Assembly: GCF_023336755.1 (NCBI RefSeq)
Contig: NZ_JALZWP010000003.1
Coordinates: forward strand, 212,638-276,637
Direction of reading: 5' to 3'
Length of the DNA stretch: 64,000 bases
DNA from: Roseinatronobacter domitianus
Lineage (GTDB): Bacteria; Pseudomonadota; Alphaproteobacteria; Rhodobacterales; Rhodobacteraceae
The position numbers and the translations under genes are program-made. The notes beneath the pieces are model-generated. The model ran no database searches and had not been told where the DNA came from. It was given only the letters and a program-made list of their open reading frames with translations. Shown piece by piece: positions 17,174-26,605 of the stretch; positions within the stretch are counted from its first letter, which is position 1, and every line of letters starts with the position of its first letter.

Positions 17174-17873
17174 GACTGATTCCGTGCTTTCTATGTCGAA
17201 TGTCGGGCTAACCCTTGCAGGAAATGCCGGGCCGGTCACTATTCTGCGTGACATTACTCTCGACATTGTGCGCGGGCAGACTGTGGGCATGGTGGGTCCG
17301 TCGGGGTCGGGCAAGTCATCCCTCCTGATGCTGATGGGCGGGCTGGAGCGCGCGACAGCAGGCAAGATCACGGCCCTTGGCAACGATCTGACCACGCTGA
17401 ACGAAGATGCGCTCGCCCGTTTTCGCAGGGATCATATGGGGGTGGTGTTCCAGTCTTTCCACCTTATTCCGACCATGACGGCCTTGGAAAACGTGGCCAC
17501 GCCACTGGAACTCGCCGGAAAATCCGATGCGTTCGACCGTGCCGAGGAAGAATTGCGCGCCGTGGGCCTTGGCCACCGGATGGACCATTACCCCGCACAA
17601 ATGTCGGGCGGCGAGCAACAGCGCGTGGCCTTGGCCCGCGCCGCCGCGCCGCGCCCCGATATTTTGCTGGCGGATGAACCGACGGGCAATCTGGACGGGC
17701 CAAACGGACAAGCGATCATGGATCTTCTGTTCGGATTACGCGACCGCCATGGGGCAACGCTGGTGCTGGTCACACACGCGCCCGACCTTGCCGCGCGCTG
17801 CGACCGGGTCATCCATCTGGCCGATGGCAGGGTCGCGCAGGATAACGCACGCGTTTCAAAGGCCGCCGAATGA
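17172..17873 (+). CDS. ybbA: ABC transporter ATP-binding protein (YbbA/LolD family)
   Basis: This 233-residue ATPase has Walker A GPSGSGKSSLLMLMGGLE near residue 38, signature MSGGEQQRVALARA, and Walker B ILLADEPTGNLD. These place it in the MacB/LolD/YbbA group. A ribosome binding site AGGAC lies inside the first codons of the divergent tesA. Its stop overlaps the permease start (ATGA). With the permease it probably moves lipids or similar amphiphiles out of the inner membrane rather than importing nutrients; that is inferred from the family. Confidence 0.9.
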   Translation: MTDSVLSMSNVGLTLAGNAGPVTILRDITLDIVRGQTVGMVGPSGSGKSSLLMLMGGLERATAGKITALGNDLTTLNEDALARFRRDHMGVVFQSFHLIPTMTALENVATPLELAGKSDAFDRAEEELRAVGLGHRMDHYPAQMSGGEQQRVALARAAAPRPDILLADEPTGNLDGPNGQAIMDLLFGLRDRHGATLVLVTHAPDLAARCDRVIHLADGRVAQDNARVSKAAE

Positions 17874-20404
17874 TCCGGGTCGCGTGGAACATTGCCCGGC
17901 GCGAGTTGCGCGGCGGCTTGCGCGGGTTCTGGGTATTCCTTGCCTGTCTGGCGCTTGGTGTCGGCGCGATTGCGGCCATCGGGTCTATTCGCAGCGCGAT
18001 CGACGCGGGGCTGGAACGCGAGGGCGCGACGCTTCTTGGGGGTGATGCGGAATTGCGCTTCACCTACCGCGAGGCGAATGCAGAGGAACGCGCCTTCATC
18101 GACGCATTCGCAGCGAGCGTGTCCGAAGTGTATGATTTCCGCTCCATGGCCGTGGGCGGCGTGGGCGGCGAGGATGCAGAGCGCGCGATCACGCAAGTAA
18201 AAGCGGTAGGCAGCGCCTATCCGCTGGTGGGCGAGATGCGGCTCGACCCTCCTTTGCCGTTGTCGCAAGCTCTGGACGGTGCAAATGGCCTGCCCGGCGG
18301 CGTGATGGAACCCATTTTGGCCGACCGTTTGGGGCTGGAGATTGGCGATACCTTCCGCTTGGGCGTGCAGGATTTTGTCCTGACGGCCCATATCCTGCGC
18401 GAACCCGACGGGTTTGGCGGCAATTTCGGATTCGGCCCACGCACGCTGGTGCGCAAGATAGCCTTGGAAAATGCCGAACTACTAGGGCCGGGCACGCTCT
18501 ATGAGGTGAACTACCGCCTGCTTTTGCCCGGTGCCGATCTGGACCAAGCGCGCGACATAGCCCTTGCGGGGCTGGAGGGCGCGGGCGTGCGCTGGCGCGA
18601 CAGCCGCAACGCCGCGCCACAGGTGCGCCGGGTCATTGACAGGGTGTCGTCTTTCCTTGTGCTGGTGGGGCTTGCGGGGCTGGCTGTGGGGGGCGTGGGC
18701 GTATCCGCCGCCGTGCGCACCTATCTGGACAGCAAGACCAACACCATCGCCACGCTGAAAACGCTGGGCGCGCAAAGCCGGACCATCTTTACCGTTTACC
18801 TTATGCAAATCGGCGTTCTCACCGGGCTGGGGCTTGCCGTGGGGCTGGCGCTGGGGGCGCTTGTGCCCTTCATTGTCGCGCCCTTGGTCGCGGACCAACT
18901 GCCGGTGTCCTTGCAGATTTCGCTCTCGCCCGCGGCCTTGTCCGAAGCCGCCATATACGGCGCGCTGACCGCGCTTATCTTTACGCTTTGGCCATTGGCG
19001 CGCACCGAACATGTGCGCGCGGCGACGATCTTTCGGGGCGCAGCAGAGGCCACGCAAAGCTGGCCGCGCCTGCCCTATCTGCTGGTGATCGCCGCGCTGG
19101 TGGTTGTCCTGGTGCTGATTTCTGCCGCCTTTGCGTCGGTCCCGGCCCTGGCCTTCGCCACGGCTGGCGGCGTGCTTGGCGCGCTGGTCGTGCTGGCACT
19201 GGCGGCCATCGGGGTGCGTGTTTTGGCACGGCGTCTGGCCCGGTCGCGCGCGCTGCGCGGCAAAACCGCGCTGCGCATGGCAATGGGTGCCATTTCCAAC
19301 CCGCGTGAGGGCGCGGGCGCGGTTATCCTGTCGCTGGGGCTGGGGCTGACGGTGCTGGCCGCCGTGGGCCAGATTGACCACAATCTGCGCAACGCCATTG
19401 CCACGGACCTGCCCGACCGCGCGCCAAGCTATTTCTTTCTGGATATCCAGAATACGCAGATAGACGGGTTTCTGGACCGGCTTGCTCAAGACCCCGATGT
19501 GCAAGATGTGCAAACCGCGCCCATGCTGCGCGGTGTTGTGACCGCGCTGAACGGCATCCCGGCGCGCGAGCATCCGAATTCTGGCCATTGGGTGCTGCGC
19601 GGGGATCGCGGCGTGTCATATTCCGCCAACCTGCCAGAGGGGGCAACCCTGACCGCTGGCGAATGGTGGGCGCCCGACTATGCCGGCCCGCCCCTGATAA
19701 GTTTCGCGCAGGAAGAAGCCGACGAACTGGGCCTGAGCTTGGGCGACACTGTCACCGTCAATGTGCTGGGGCGCGAGATCACCGCCACCATCGCCAGCCT
19801 GCGCGAGGTCGATTTTTCGACCGGCGGCATAGGGTTCGTGATGGTCATGTCACCCATGCCGATCTCTGCCGCGCCGCACACGCATATTGCCACCGTTTAC
19901 GCGGCAGAAGCCGCAGAGGGCGCGATCCTGCGCGATCTGTCCAACTTGTTTCCCAATGTCACCGCCATTCGTGTTCGGGAAGCGGCGGAACGGGTGACAG
20001 AGGCGCTGTCGACCATGGCCACCGCCACAAGCTACGCGGCCTTGGCCACTTTGCTTACAGGTTTTGTCGTGCTGATCGGCGCGGCTGCGGCGGGTGAACG
20101 CGCGCGCGTGTTCGAAGCGGCGGTGATGAAAACCCTTGGCGCAAGCCGCGCCGCTATCCTGACCAGCTTTGCGCTACGCTCTGCGCTGATGGGGGCGGCG
20201 GCAGGGATCGTGGCGCTGGGGGCTGGCGCGCTGGCCAGTTGGGCAGTTATGCGCTTCGTGATGGAAAGCACTTACCGGTTCGAACCGTATTCGGCATTGG
20301 GCATCATCGCGGGTGGCGTCATTGCCACGCTGATCGCCGGTTTGCTATTCGCGCTGCGGCCCTTGGGCGCGCGGCCCGCAGGAATTCTGCGGGCACAGGA
20401 CTAA
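17870..20404 (+). CDS. ybbP: FtsX/YbbP-type ABC transporter permease
   Basis: This 844-residue protein has an N-terminal helix (about residues 18-38), a large periplasmic segment, then three plus four helices around two FtsX domains (about 255-370 and 715-840), separated by a second periplasmic part and an extra pair of helices near 400-460. This is the YbbP architecture. It is coupled to the ATPase gene by a 4-base overlap. The complex's substrate is unproven; in E. coli it sits beside tesA as here, which hints at a role with lipids or acyl compounds. Confidence 0.88.
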   Translation: MIRVAWNIARRELRGGLRGFWVFLACLALGVGAIAAIGSIRSAIDAGLEREGATLLGGDAELRFTYREANAEERAFIDAFAASVSEVYDFRSMAVGGVGGEDAERAITQVKAVGSAYPLVGEMRLDPPLPLSQALDGANGLPGGVMEPILADRLGLEIGDTFRLGVQDFVLTAHILREPDGFGGNFGFGPRTLVRKIALENAELLGPGTLYEVNYRLLLPGADLDQARDIALAGLEGAGVRWRDSRNAAPQVRRVIDRVSSFLVLVGLAGLAVGGVGVSAAVRTYLDSKTNTIATLKTLGAQSRTIFTVYLMQIGVLTGLGLAVGLALGALVPFIVAPLVADQLPVSLQISLSPAALSEAAIYGALTALIFTLWPLARTEHVRAATIFRGAAEATQSWPRLPYLLVIAALVVVLVLISAAFASVPALAFATAGGVLGALVVLALAAIGVRVLARRLARSRALRGKTALRMAMGAISNPREGAGAVILSLGLGLTVLAAVGQIDHNLRNAIATDLPDRAPSYFFLDIQNTQIDGFLDRLAQDPDVQDVQTAPMLRGVVTALNGIPAREHPNSGHWVLRGDRGVSYSANLPEGATLTAGEWWAPDYAGPPLISFAQEEADELGLSLGDTVTVNVLGREITATIASLREVDFSTGGIGFVMVMSPMPISAAPHTHIATVYAAEAAEGAILRDLSNLFPNVTAIRVREAAERVTEALSTMATATSYAALATLLTGFVVLIGAAAAGERARVFEAAVMKTLGASRAAILTSFALRSALMGAAAGIVALGAGALASWAVMRFVMESTYRFEPYSALGIIAGGVIATLIAGLLFALRPLGARPAGILRAQD

Positions 20405-20429
20405 GCATCTGCGGGCAATCGCGGATCGA

Positions 20430-22346
20430 TCAAGCTGTCAGTGCCTGCGCGCTTTCGCCCAGCACTGACAGCACCTTCTCGACAATCTGCGGCGCGTTCA
20501 TGGCGGCCACGTCGTACATCGCCGCCGGGCTGGCTTGGTCGATGAAGGTGTCGGGCAACACCATGGAGCGGAATTTCAGCCCATGGTCAAACACGCCTTC
20601 CTCTGCCAGAAGCTGCGCAACGTGGCTGCCGAAGCCGCCGACAGCGCCTTCCTCTATGGTGATTAGCGCCTCGTGGTCGCGCGCAAGGCCAAGGATCATT
20701 TCGCGATCCAGCGGCTTTGCAAAGCGCGCATCGGCCACGGTTGGGGTAATGCCTTTGGCGGCCAGCGCCTCGCAGGCTTTCAGCACCTCGCCCAGACGCG
20801 TGCCAAAAGACAGGATCGCCACGCGGCTGCCTTGCTGGATCATCCGGCCCTTGCCAATCTCCAGCGGGATGCCACGTTCTGGCATCTCAACGCCCTCGCC
20901 TTCGCCGCGCGGATAGCGAAAGGCGATGGGGCCTTCGTCGTGCGCCACGGCGGTGGCGACCATATGGACCAGTTCCGCTTCGTCCGCAGCCGCCATAACG
21001 GTGAACCCCGGCAGGTTGGCCAGATAGGCTACATCGAAACTGCCCGCATGGGTCGCGCCATCCGCGCCGACAAGCCCCGCCCGGTCGATGGCAAAGCGCA
21101 CCGGCAGGCGTTGAATGGCCACGTCATGCACGACCTGATCGTAGCCGCGTTGCAGGAATGTCGAATACATCGCGCAAAACGGTTTCATGCCGCCAGCGGC
21201 CAGCCCGGCGCAGAAAGTCACGCCATGTTGCTCGGCAATCGCCACGTCGAACATGCGGTCCGGGTGCGCCTTGGCGAACAGGTCCAACCCCGTGCCATCG
21301 GGCATGGCCGCCGTGACGGCCACGATCTTGTCATCGCGTCCGGCCTCGTCAATCAAAGCCTGCGCAAAAACTTTGGTGTAGCTGGGGGCGTTGGGCGCGG
21401 CTTTTTGCTGCTTGCCCGTGACCATGTCGAACTTGGCGCGGGCATGGCCGCGATCCTCGGCATCTTCGGCCGGGGCATAGCCCTTGCCCTTCTTGGTCAG
21501 CACATGGATCAGCACAGGTTCATCGGCACGCGCCTGAAGCGTCCGCAGAACCCACAAAAGCTGGTCCAGATCATGCCCGTCGATGGGGCCGATGTAATTG
21601 AAGCCCAACTCCTCGAACAAGGTGCCGCCAACGGTCGCGTGTTTCAGCAAATCCTTGGCGCGGCGCGCGCCTTCCTGAATCGGGCCGGGCATGAAGGACA
21701 AAGCCCCCTTTACCGCGTGTTTCAGGTCTTGCACCGGACGGTCGGCGTAAATGCGCGACAGATAGCTGGACATGGCGCCGGTGGGCGGCGCGATGGACAT
21801 TTCATTGTCGTTGAGGATAACGAACAGCCGTTTGCCCAGATGGCCCGCGTTGTTCAGCGCCTCATAGGCCATGCCCGCGCTGATGGCACCGTCGCCGATG
21901 ACCGCAATCGCGTCGCCAAGCGCCGGGTCGGGCGTGCCGCCAAGGTCGCGCGCCATGGTAAAGCCCAAGGCGGCGGAAATACTGGTCGAACTATGCGCCG
22001 CGCCGAACGGGTCATAGGGCGATTCCGACCGTTTGGTGAAACCCGACAGTCCGTTTTCTTGCCGCAAGCTGCGCATTCGGTCGCGACGGCCCGTCAGAAT
22101 CTTATGCGGGTAGCATTGATGCGATACATCCCAGATCAGCCGGTCGCGGGGCGTGTCGAACACCGCATGCAGGGCAACAGTCAGTTCCACCACGCCAAGC
22201 CCTGCGCCCAAGTGACCGCCGGTTTCAGACACGGTCGAGATGGTTTCTGCACGCAATTCGTCGGCCACTTGCCGCAACTGCGCATCGGTCATGCCGCGCA
22301 AATCGGCGGGGCTGCGGACCTTGTCCAGAAGGGGCGTGTCAGGCAT
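20430..22346 (-). CDS. dxs: 1-deoxy-D-xylulose-5-phosphate synthase
   Basis: This 638-residue thiamin-diphosphate enzyme makes DXP from pyruvate and glyceraldehyde 3-phosphate, the entry step of the MEP isoprenoid pathway. It has the N-terminal [20 protein letters not shown], the ThDP motif [18 protein letters not shown] near residue 150, and the transketolase-like [15 protein letters not shown] near residue 370. I chose 22346 ([10 protein letters not shown]) on homology; the frame is open further upstream through ispA antisense. It is the last gene of a four-gene operon with ispA, xseB and a deacetylase, an order typical of Rhodobacterales. Confidence 0.96.
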   Translation of the reverse strand: MPDTPLLDKVRSPADLRGMTDAQLRQVADELRAETISTVSETGGHLGAGLGVVELTVALHAVFDTPRDRLIWDVSHQCYPHKILTGRRDRMRSLRQENGLSGFTKRSESPYDPFGAAHSSTSISAALGFTMARDLGGTPDPALGDAIAVIGDGAISAGMAYEALNNAGHLGKRLFVILNDNEMSIAPPTGAMSSYLSRIYADRPVQDLKHAVKGALSFMPGPIQEGARRAKDLLKHATVGGTLFEELGFNYIGPIDGHDLDQLLWVLRTLQARADEPVLIHVLTKKGKGYAPAEDAEDRGHARAKFDMVTGKQQKAAPNAPSYTKVFAQALIDEAGRDDKIVAVTAAMPDGTGLDLFAKAHPDRMFDVAIAEQHGVTFCAGLAAGGMKPFCAMYSTFLQRGYDQVVHDVAIQRLPVRFAIDRAGLVGADGATHAGSFDVAYLANLPGFTVMAAADEAELVHMVATAVAHDEGPIAFRYPRGEGEGVEMPERGIPLEIGKGRMIQQGSRVAILSFGTRLGEVLKACEALAAKGITPTVADARFAKPLDREMILGLARDHEALITIEEGAVGGFGSHVAQLLAEEGVFDHGLKFRSMVLPDTFIDQASPAAMYDVAAMNAPQIVEKVLSVLGESAQALTA

Positions 22347-22377
22347 GGGCTTTGGTCCTTGGCATGCGCGCAGAAGG

Positions 22378-23253
22378 TTACGCCTTGCGGGCAATAACGA
22401 ATTGGGCGGCGTCTCGCAATATATCGGCCTGCGAGCCATAGGGGGCAAGGGCATCCTGTGCATGCGCGACCAACTGGCGCGCACGCGCCTTGGCGCCGTC
22501 GACCCCAAGCAGAGAGACGAATGTCGCCTTACCCGCCGCCATGTCCTTTTGCAGGCGTTTACCGGCGAGCGCGGCGTCACCTTCTATGTCCAGCAAGTCG
22601 TCAGCGATCTGGAAAGCCAGCCCCAGCGCCTGCGCATAGGCCGCAAGCGGTGCGGTGTCGGCCCCAGCCATGCGCGCGCCAGCACAGGCGGACCATTCGA
22701 TCAGCGCGCCTGTCTTGCCGCGTTGCAACTCGGTGATCGCGTCCAGATCCAGCGGCGATGCGGCGGATTCGGCCGCAATATCCAGCGCCTGCCCCAGCAC
22801 CATACCCGCCCCGCCAGAGGCATGGGCCAGCGATACCAACAGCGCCAGACGACCGGCATCGGTGGGCGCGGCATCGTCCCGCGCCAGCAGCCCGAAGGCC
22901 AGCGTTTGAAGCGCGTCGCCCGTCAGGATAGCAGTCGCGTCGTCCCATTTCACATGCACCGTGGGCTGGCCGCGCCGCAGATCATCGTCATCCATCGCGG
23001 GCAAGTCATCATGCACCAGCGAATAGGCGTGGATCGCTTCGATCGCGGCAGCGCTGGCGATCGCGTGTTCCGGCCCGATCCCGTGCAATCGCGCGCTTTC
23101 CAGCACCAGAAATCCGCGCAGCTTCTTGCCACCCCTTGCCGCATAAGCCATCGCATCACGCACCATACTGGGCGGAAGGGTCGCGATCTCAACTTGCAAC
23201 CGCGCTTCGACCCTGTCGGCGGCGGCACTTAACGCAGTGGGAAAGGCACTCAT
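22378..23253 (-). CDS. ispA: Farnesyl/geranylgeranyl diphosphate synthase family
   Basis: This 291-residue polyprenyl synthase carries the first aspartate-rich motif [14 protein letters not shown] near residue 82 and the second, DDLLDIEGD, near residue 225. The spacing pattern fits short-chain (C15) prenyl synthases. It extends IPP/DMAPP for quinones, carotenoids and, in phototrophs, the bacteriochlorophyll tail. It overlaps xseB by 4 bases and precedes dxs by 31 nt. Confidence 0.93.
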   Translation of the reverse strand: MSAFPTALSAAADRVEARLQVEIATLPPSMVRDAMAYAARGGKKLRGFLVLESARLHGIGPEHAIASAAAIEAIHAYSLVHDDLPAMDDDDLRRGQPTVHVKWDDATAILTGDALQTLAFGLLARDDAAPTDAGRLALLVSLAHASGGAGMVLGQALDIAAESAASPLDLDAITELQRGKTGALIEWSACAGARMAGADTAPLAAYAQALGLAFQIADDLLDIEGDAALAGKRLQKDMAAGKATFVSLLGVDGAKARARQLVAHAQDALAPYGSQADILRDAAQFVIARKA

Positions 23254-23489
23254 GGATTGAACGGCTCTGTGCCCTTTGGGCTGCCGTCTTCGGCCAGCCG
23301 GATCGCTTCAACCCGCATCTGCGCCGCTTGCAGCCGCGCCTCGCAATGCGCTTTCAGCTTTGCGCCGCGTTCATACAACGTGATAGAGTCCTCCAAGGGC
23401 ACATCGCCGCGTTCCAGCCGGGTGACAACCTGCTCCAACTCTGCCAAGGCGGCCTCGAAGCTCATCTCGTCAATCGGGGTGTCGCTCAT
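23250..23489 (-). CDS. xseB: Exodeoxyribonuclease VII small subunit
   Basis: This 79-residue helical protein contains MSFEAALAELEQVVTRLERG, the diagnostic XseB segment, followed by ITLYERGAKLKAHCEARLQ. It partners the large XseA subunit (not in this window) to degrade single-stranded DNA. ATGA overlaps on both sides, with the deacetylase upstream and ispA downstream, show tight coupling in the operon. Confidence 0.95.
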   Translation of the reverse strand: MSDTPIDEMSFEAALAELEQVVTRLERGDVPLEDSITLYERGAKLKAHCEARLQAAQMRVEAIRLAEDGSPKGTEPFNP

Positions 23490-24421
23490 GCGCTGCGCTC
23501 CATCAGAACCTTGACATGCGCCGCGACCGAGCGGCCCAACGCGGGCAGGGCATAGCCGCCTTCCAGCACGGAAACCAGCCGCCCATCAGCATGTTTCGCC
23601 GCCAAGTCGCATAAAGCGCCCGTGACCCATGCGAAATCATCTTCCAGCAGGTCTAGCTGTGCCAGCGGGTCATCCCGATGCGCGTCGAACCCGGCAGAGA
23701 CAATGACCAGTTCCGGCGCGAAACGGTCCAGTTGGGGCAAGACAATATCTTCATAGATGCGCCGGAAAGCTGCGCCATCGGTGCCCGGCTTCAGTGGCAC
23801 GTTCATGACGTTGCCATGCGCGCCGGTTTCATCCGCATTGCCGGTGCCCGGCCAAAGCGGCATCTGGTGGCTGGAGATGAACAGCGCCCGGCTTTCGTCC
23901 CACAGCAGGTCTTGCGTGCCGTTGCCGTGGTGCACGTCGAAATCCACCACCGCGACACGGGTCAGCCCATGCATCTGCATCGCGTATTTTGCAGCAATCG
24001 CGGCCGTGCCGAACAGGCAAAAGCCCATGGGTTTTTCCGTTTCGGCATGGTGGCCCGGCGGGCGCATGGCGACAAAGGCATTGCCACCCTGCGCGCCCAT
24101 GACCCGGTCCACCGCCGCGCAAGCCCCGCCCACTGCACGCAAGGCCGCCTGCATGGACATGTTGGACACATGCGTGTCAGCGTCGAGCTGGTAGATACCC
24201 GCCGCGGGCAACGCGCGGCGAATGCGGTCGATATAGGCTTGCGGATGGCATAGGCGCACGCGCTCTTCGGTGGCAAGCGGTGCGGATTGGCGATCAAGCG
24301 CGTCGAATTCCCGCGCGGCCAGAGCGTCTGCAATCGCGGCCAGCCGCGCGGGCGCTTCGGGATGGCCGGGCGGGGTCTGGTGCGCCTCACCATCGGCATG
24401 GGTATAAAATGCAGTTGTCAT
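23486..24421 (-). CDS. Histone deacetylase-family amidohydrolase
   Basis: This 311-residue protein has the HDAC/acetylpolyamine amidohydrolase fold: GHPEAPARLAAI near the start, RPPGHHAETEKPMGFCLF, the metal-site segment VDFDVHHGNGTQDLLWD near residue 160, and the C-terminal VLEGGYALPALG. Likely substrates are acetylated small molecules, polyamines or proteins; the sequence does not discriminate. It leads the operon with xseB, ispA and dxs and is divergent from amn with about 115 bases between starts. Confidence 0.9.
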   Translation of the reverse strand: MTTAFYTHADGEAHQTPPGHPEAPARLAAIADALAAREFDALDRQSAPLATEERVRLCHPQAYIDRIRRALPAAGIYQLDADTHVSNMSMQAALRAVGGACAAVDRVMGAQGGNAFVAMRPPGHHAETEKPMGFCLFGTAAIAAKYAMQMHGLTRVAVVDFDVHHGNGTQDLLWDESRALFISSHQMPLWPGTGNADETGAHGNVMNVPLKPGTDGAAFRRIYEDIVLPQLDRFAPELVIVSAGFDAHRDDPLAQLDLLEDDFAWVTGALCDLAAKHADGRLVSVLEGGYALPALGRSVAAHVKVLMERSA

Positions 24422-24536
24422 GCCTTGGACGGTATTCGATCAAGGTCTGAGGGGGAAGTGCAATTTCCATGCCCGCGCCGCTTGTCGCAGCGGTGGGCTT
24501 GGGGCAAGCTGCGTCAAAGCCCGAATTGGACATGCC

Positions 24537-26009
24537 ATGACCCTTGCCGATATCCAGACCCCGCCTGTTGCGCCGCACAACACCTTTACCGATCCCGATG
24601 CGGCGGTGGCAAAGCTGGAGGCTCTCTATCAAGAGGCGACGCAATTCCTGATTGCGGCGTTCAACGATCTTGCCAAGGGGGCCAGCCCGCAAGGCCGCTA
24701 TCGGGCATTCTACCCCGAGATCCGTTTTGTCACGACGCGGTTTGACAAGGTGGATTCGCGCCTGAGCTTTGGCCATGTCGCGGAACCCGGCGAATATGCC
24801 ACCACGGTCACGCGGCCCGACCTGTTTCGCCATTACTTGCGCCAGCAGATCGCGCTTTTGATGGAAAATCATGGCATGCCCGTCAGCATCGGCCCCTCTG
24901 CCACTCCGATCCCGCTACATTTCGCAATGGCCGGGCGCGGTGACGTAGCCTTGCCAGAGGGCGGCGAGATGGCGCTGTCCTTGCGGGACGTGTTCGATGT
25001 GCCTGATCTGGACACCACGAATGACGACATCGTCAATGGCGACCGGGTGCGCAACGCCGATGGGTCGCTGCCTCTTGCGCTGTTTACCGCGCAGCGCGTC
25101 GATTACTCGCTGGCGCGGCTGGCGCATTACACCGCCACCACGCCAGAGCATTTCCAGAACCATATCCTGTTCACAAACTACCAGTTCTATGTCGATGAAT
25201 TCGAAGCCTTCGCCCGCGAGATGCTGCGCGACCCCGACAGCGGCTATACCGCCTTTGTCGCCCCCGGTGATGCGGTCATCACCCAGCCGGATGGCGTTAT
25301 CCCCCCCCTGCCCCGCCTGCCGCAAATGCCGACCTATCATCTGAAACGCGCCAAGGGCGCGGGCATCACGCTGGTCAATATCGGGGTTGGCCCCTCGAAC
25401 GCGAAAACCGCGACCGATCATATTGCCGTCTTGCGTCCTCATGCCTGGTTGATGGTTGGCCATTGCGCGGGGCTGCGCAACTCTCAGGCCTTGGGCGATT
25501 TCGTACTGGCGCATGCATATTTGCGCGAGGATAATGTGCTGGATGCCGACCTGCCCGTCTGGGTGCCAATCCCAGCTTTGGCCGAAATACAGATCGCGCT
25601 GCAAGACGCCGTGGCACAGGTCACGCAACTGGACGGGTACGGGCTGAAGCAGATCATGCGCACCGGCACTGTCGCCACCATTGACAACCGCAACTGGGAA
25701 TTGCGCGATCAATCCGGCCCGGTGCAGCGATTGTCACAATCCCGCGCGATTGCCCTGGACATGGAAAGCGCCACGATTGCGGCCAATGGGTTCCGCTTCC
25801 GGGTGCCTTATGGCACGCTTCTATGCGTGTCCGACAAGCCTCTGCACGGCGAGTTGAAGCTGCCCGGCATGGCATCCAGCTTCTACAAAGCACAGGTCGC
25901 GCGACATTTGCAAATCGGGATTCGCGCCATGGAATTGCTGCGTGACATGCCGCTGGAGCGTATTCACAGCCGGAAACTGCGCAGCTTCAGCGAAACGGCG
26001 TTTTTGTAA
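24537..26009 (+). CDS. amn: AMP nucleosidase
   Basis: This 490-residue enzyme cleaves AMP to adenine and ribose 5-phosphate. It has the AMP nucleosidase N-terminal region (YRAFYPEIRFVTTRFDKVDSR) and a C-terminal nucleoside-phosphorylase-like domain with GVGPSNAKTATDHIAVLRPH and the DMESATIAANGFRFRVPYGT nucleoside-binding segment. I set the start at 24537 (MTLADIQTPP) by homology; the longer frame to 24420 has no support. Length is normal for Amn. It is monocistronic. Confidence 0.93.
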   Translation: MTLADIQTPPVAPHNTFTDPDAAVAKLEALYQEATQFLIAAFNDLAKGASPQGRYRAFYPEIRFVTTRFDKVDSRLSFGHVAEPGEYATTVTRPDLFRHYLRQQIALLMENHGMPVSIGPSATPIPLHFAMAGRGDVALPEGGEMALSLRDVFDVPDLDTTNDDIVNGDRVRNADGSLPLALFTAQRVDYSLARLAHYTATTPEHFQNHILFTNYQFYVDEFEAFAREMLRDPDSGYTAFVAPGDAVITQPDGVIPPLPRLPQMPTYHLKRAKGAGITLVNIGVGPSNAKTATDHIAVLRPHAWLMVGHCAGLRNSQALGDFVLAHAYLREDNVLDADLPVWVPIPALAEIQIALQDAVAQVTQLDGYGLKQIMRTGTVATIDNRNWELRDQSGPVQRLSQSRAIALDMESATIAANGFRFRVPYGTLLCVSDKPLHGELKLPGMASSFYKAQVARHLQIGIRAMELLRDMPLERIHSRKLRSFSETAFL

Positions 26010-26193
26010 CCATCAGTCGATATTTGGCCCGCCCATCGCCGGAACACGCGGGTTTCTGGCATTTTTCCACTGGAAAAGGTGCTTTTGCGGGGTTCAAGGA
26101 ATTGTCACCACCCGTAAAACAAGGCTAGATGCGCATCGCAAAACAGTTCACAGCGGTGCGAGCGAGACCGCCAAACTTATGCAGGAGAGACGA
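26010..26193 (+). promoter_or_regulatory. Upstream region of HU gene
   Basis: This 184-base gap lies between amn and the HU gene and should hold the HU promoter. No confident -35/-10 pair stands out. GGAGAG at about 26183-26188 serves as the HU ribosome binding site. Confidence 0.4.
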
Positions 26194-26484
26194 ATGACCG
26201 CGAAACCGATGACCAAAACCCAGCTTGTCGCCGCCCTGGCAGAAGAGATGGACGCCGACAAGAAAACCGCAAATGCCGCGCTGGACGCGATTTCCGCGCT
26301 GGTCATGCGCGAGGTTGCGGCCGGTGGTGCTGTCACGCTGCCCGGCATTGGCAAGGTCATGTGCCGCGCCCGCCCAGAGCGTCAGGTCCGGAACCCCGCC
26401 ACGGGCGAAACCATGACCAAAGAAGCCGACCGCGCCGTAAAGGTGACGATCGCCAAGGCTCTGAAAGACGCCGTCAACAGCTAA
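26194..26484 (+). CDS. HU-family DNA-binding protein
   Basis: This 96-residue histone-like protein starts at 26194 after GGAGAG. It has the N-terminal TKTQLVAALAEEMDADKKTA dimerisation helices and the beta-arm region GIGKVMCRARPERQVRNPATG with the DNA-intercalating Pro context (RNPATGE). HU bends and compacts DNA as a dimer. The arms look normal, although a Cys replaces the usual Phe in KVMCRARPERQ. It is monocistronic and followed by a good terminator. Confidence 0.9.
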   Translation: MTAKPMTKTQLVAALAEEMDADKKTANAALDAISALVMREVAAGGAVTLPGIGKVMCRARPERQVRNPATGETMTKEADRAVKVTIAKALKDAVNS

Positions 26485-26500
26485 GGGCTGCGACAATCTG

Positions 26501-26533
26501 AAAGGCGGGCCTGCGCAAGCGGTCCGCCTTTTG
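26501..26533 (+). terminator. Intrinsic terminator after HU gene
   Basis: AAAGGCGGGCC (26501-26511) pairs with GGTCCGCCTTT (26521-26531) as an 11-bp stem with one G-U wobble and a 9-nt loop, running into TTTTG. It lies 17 nt after the HU stop. Confidence 0.8.
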
Positions 26534-26605
26534 CCTGCGCGCAAGCAAACTCTGGCCAAGTTCAGGGTCGCGGTCTAACCTCTCATCCAAACGGGAGGAA
26601 TTGAC

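Noticed and set aside
20673..22397. 574-residue plus-strand frame opposite dxs
   Set aside because: High-GC antisense frame with His/Arg/Gly-rich product; dxs on the other strand is clearly real.
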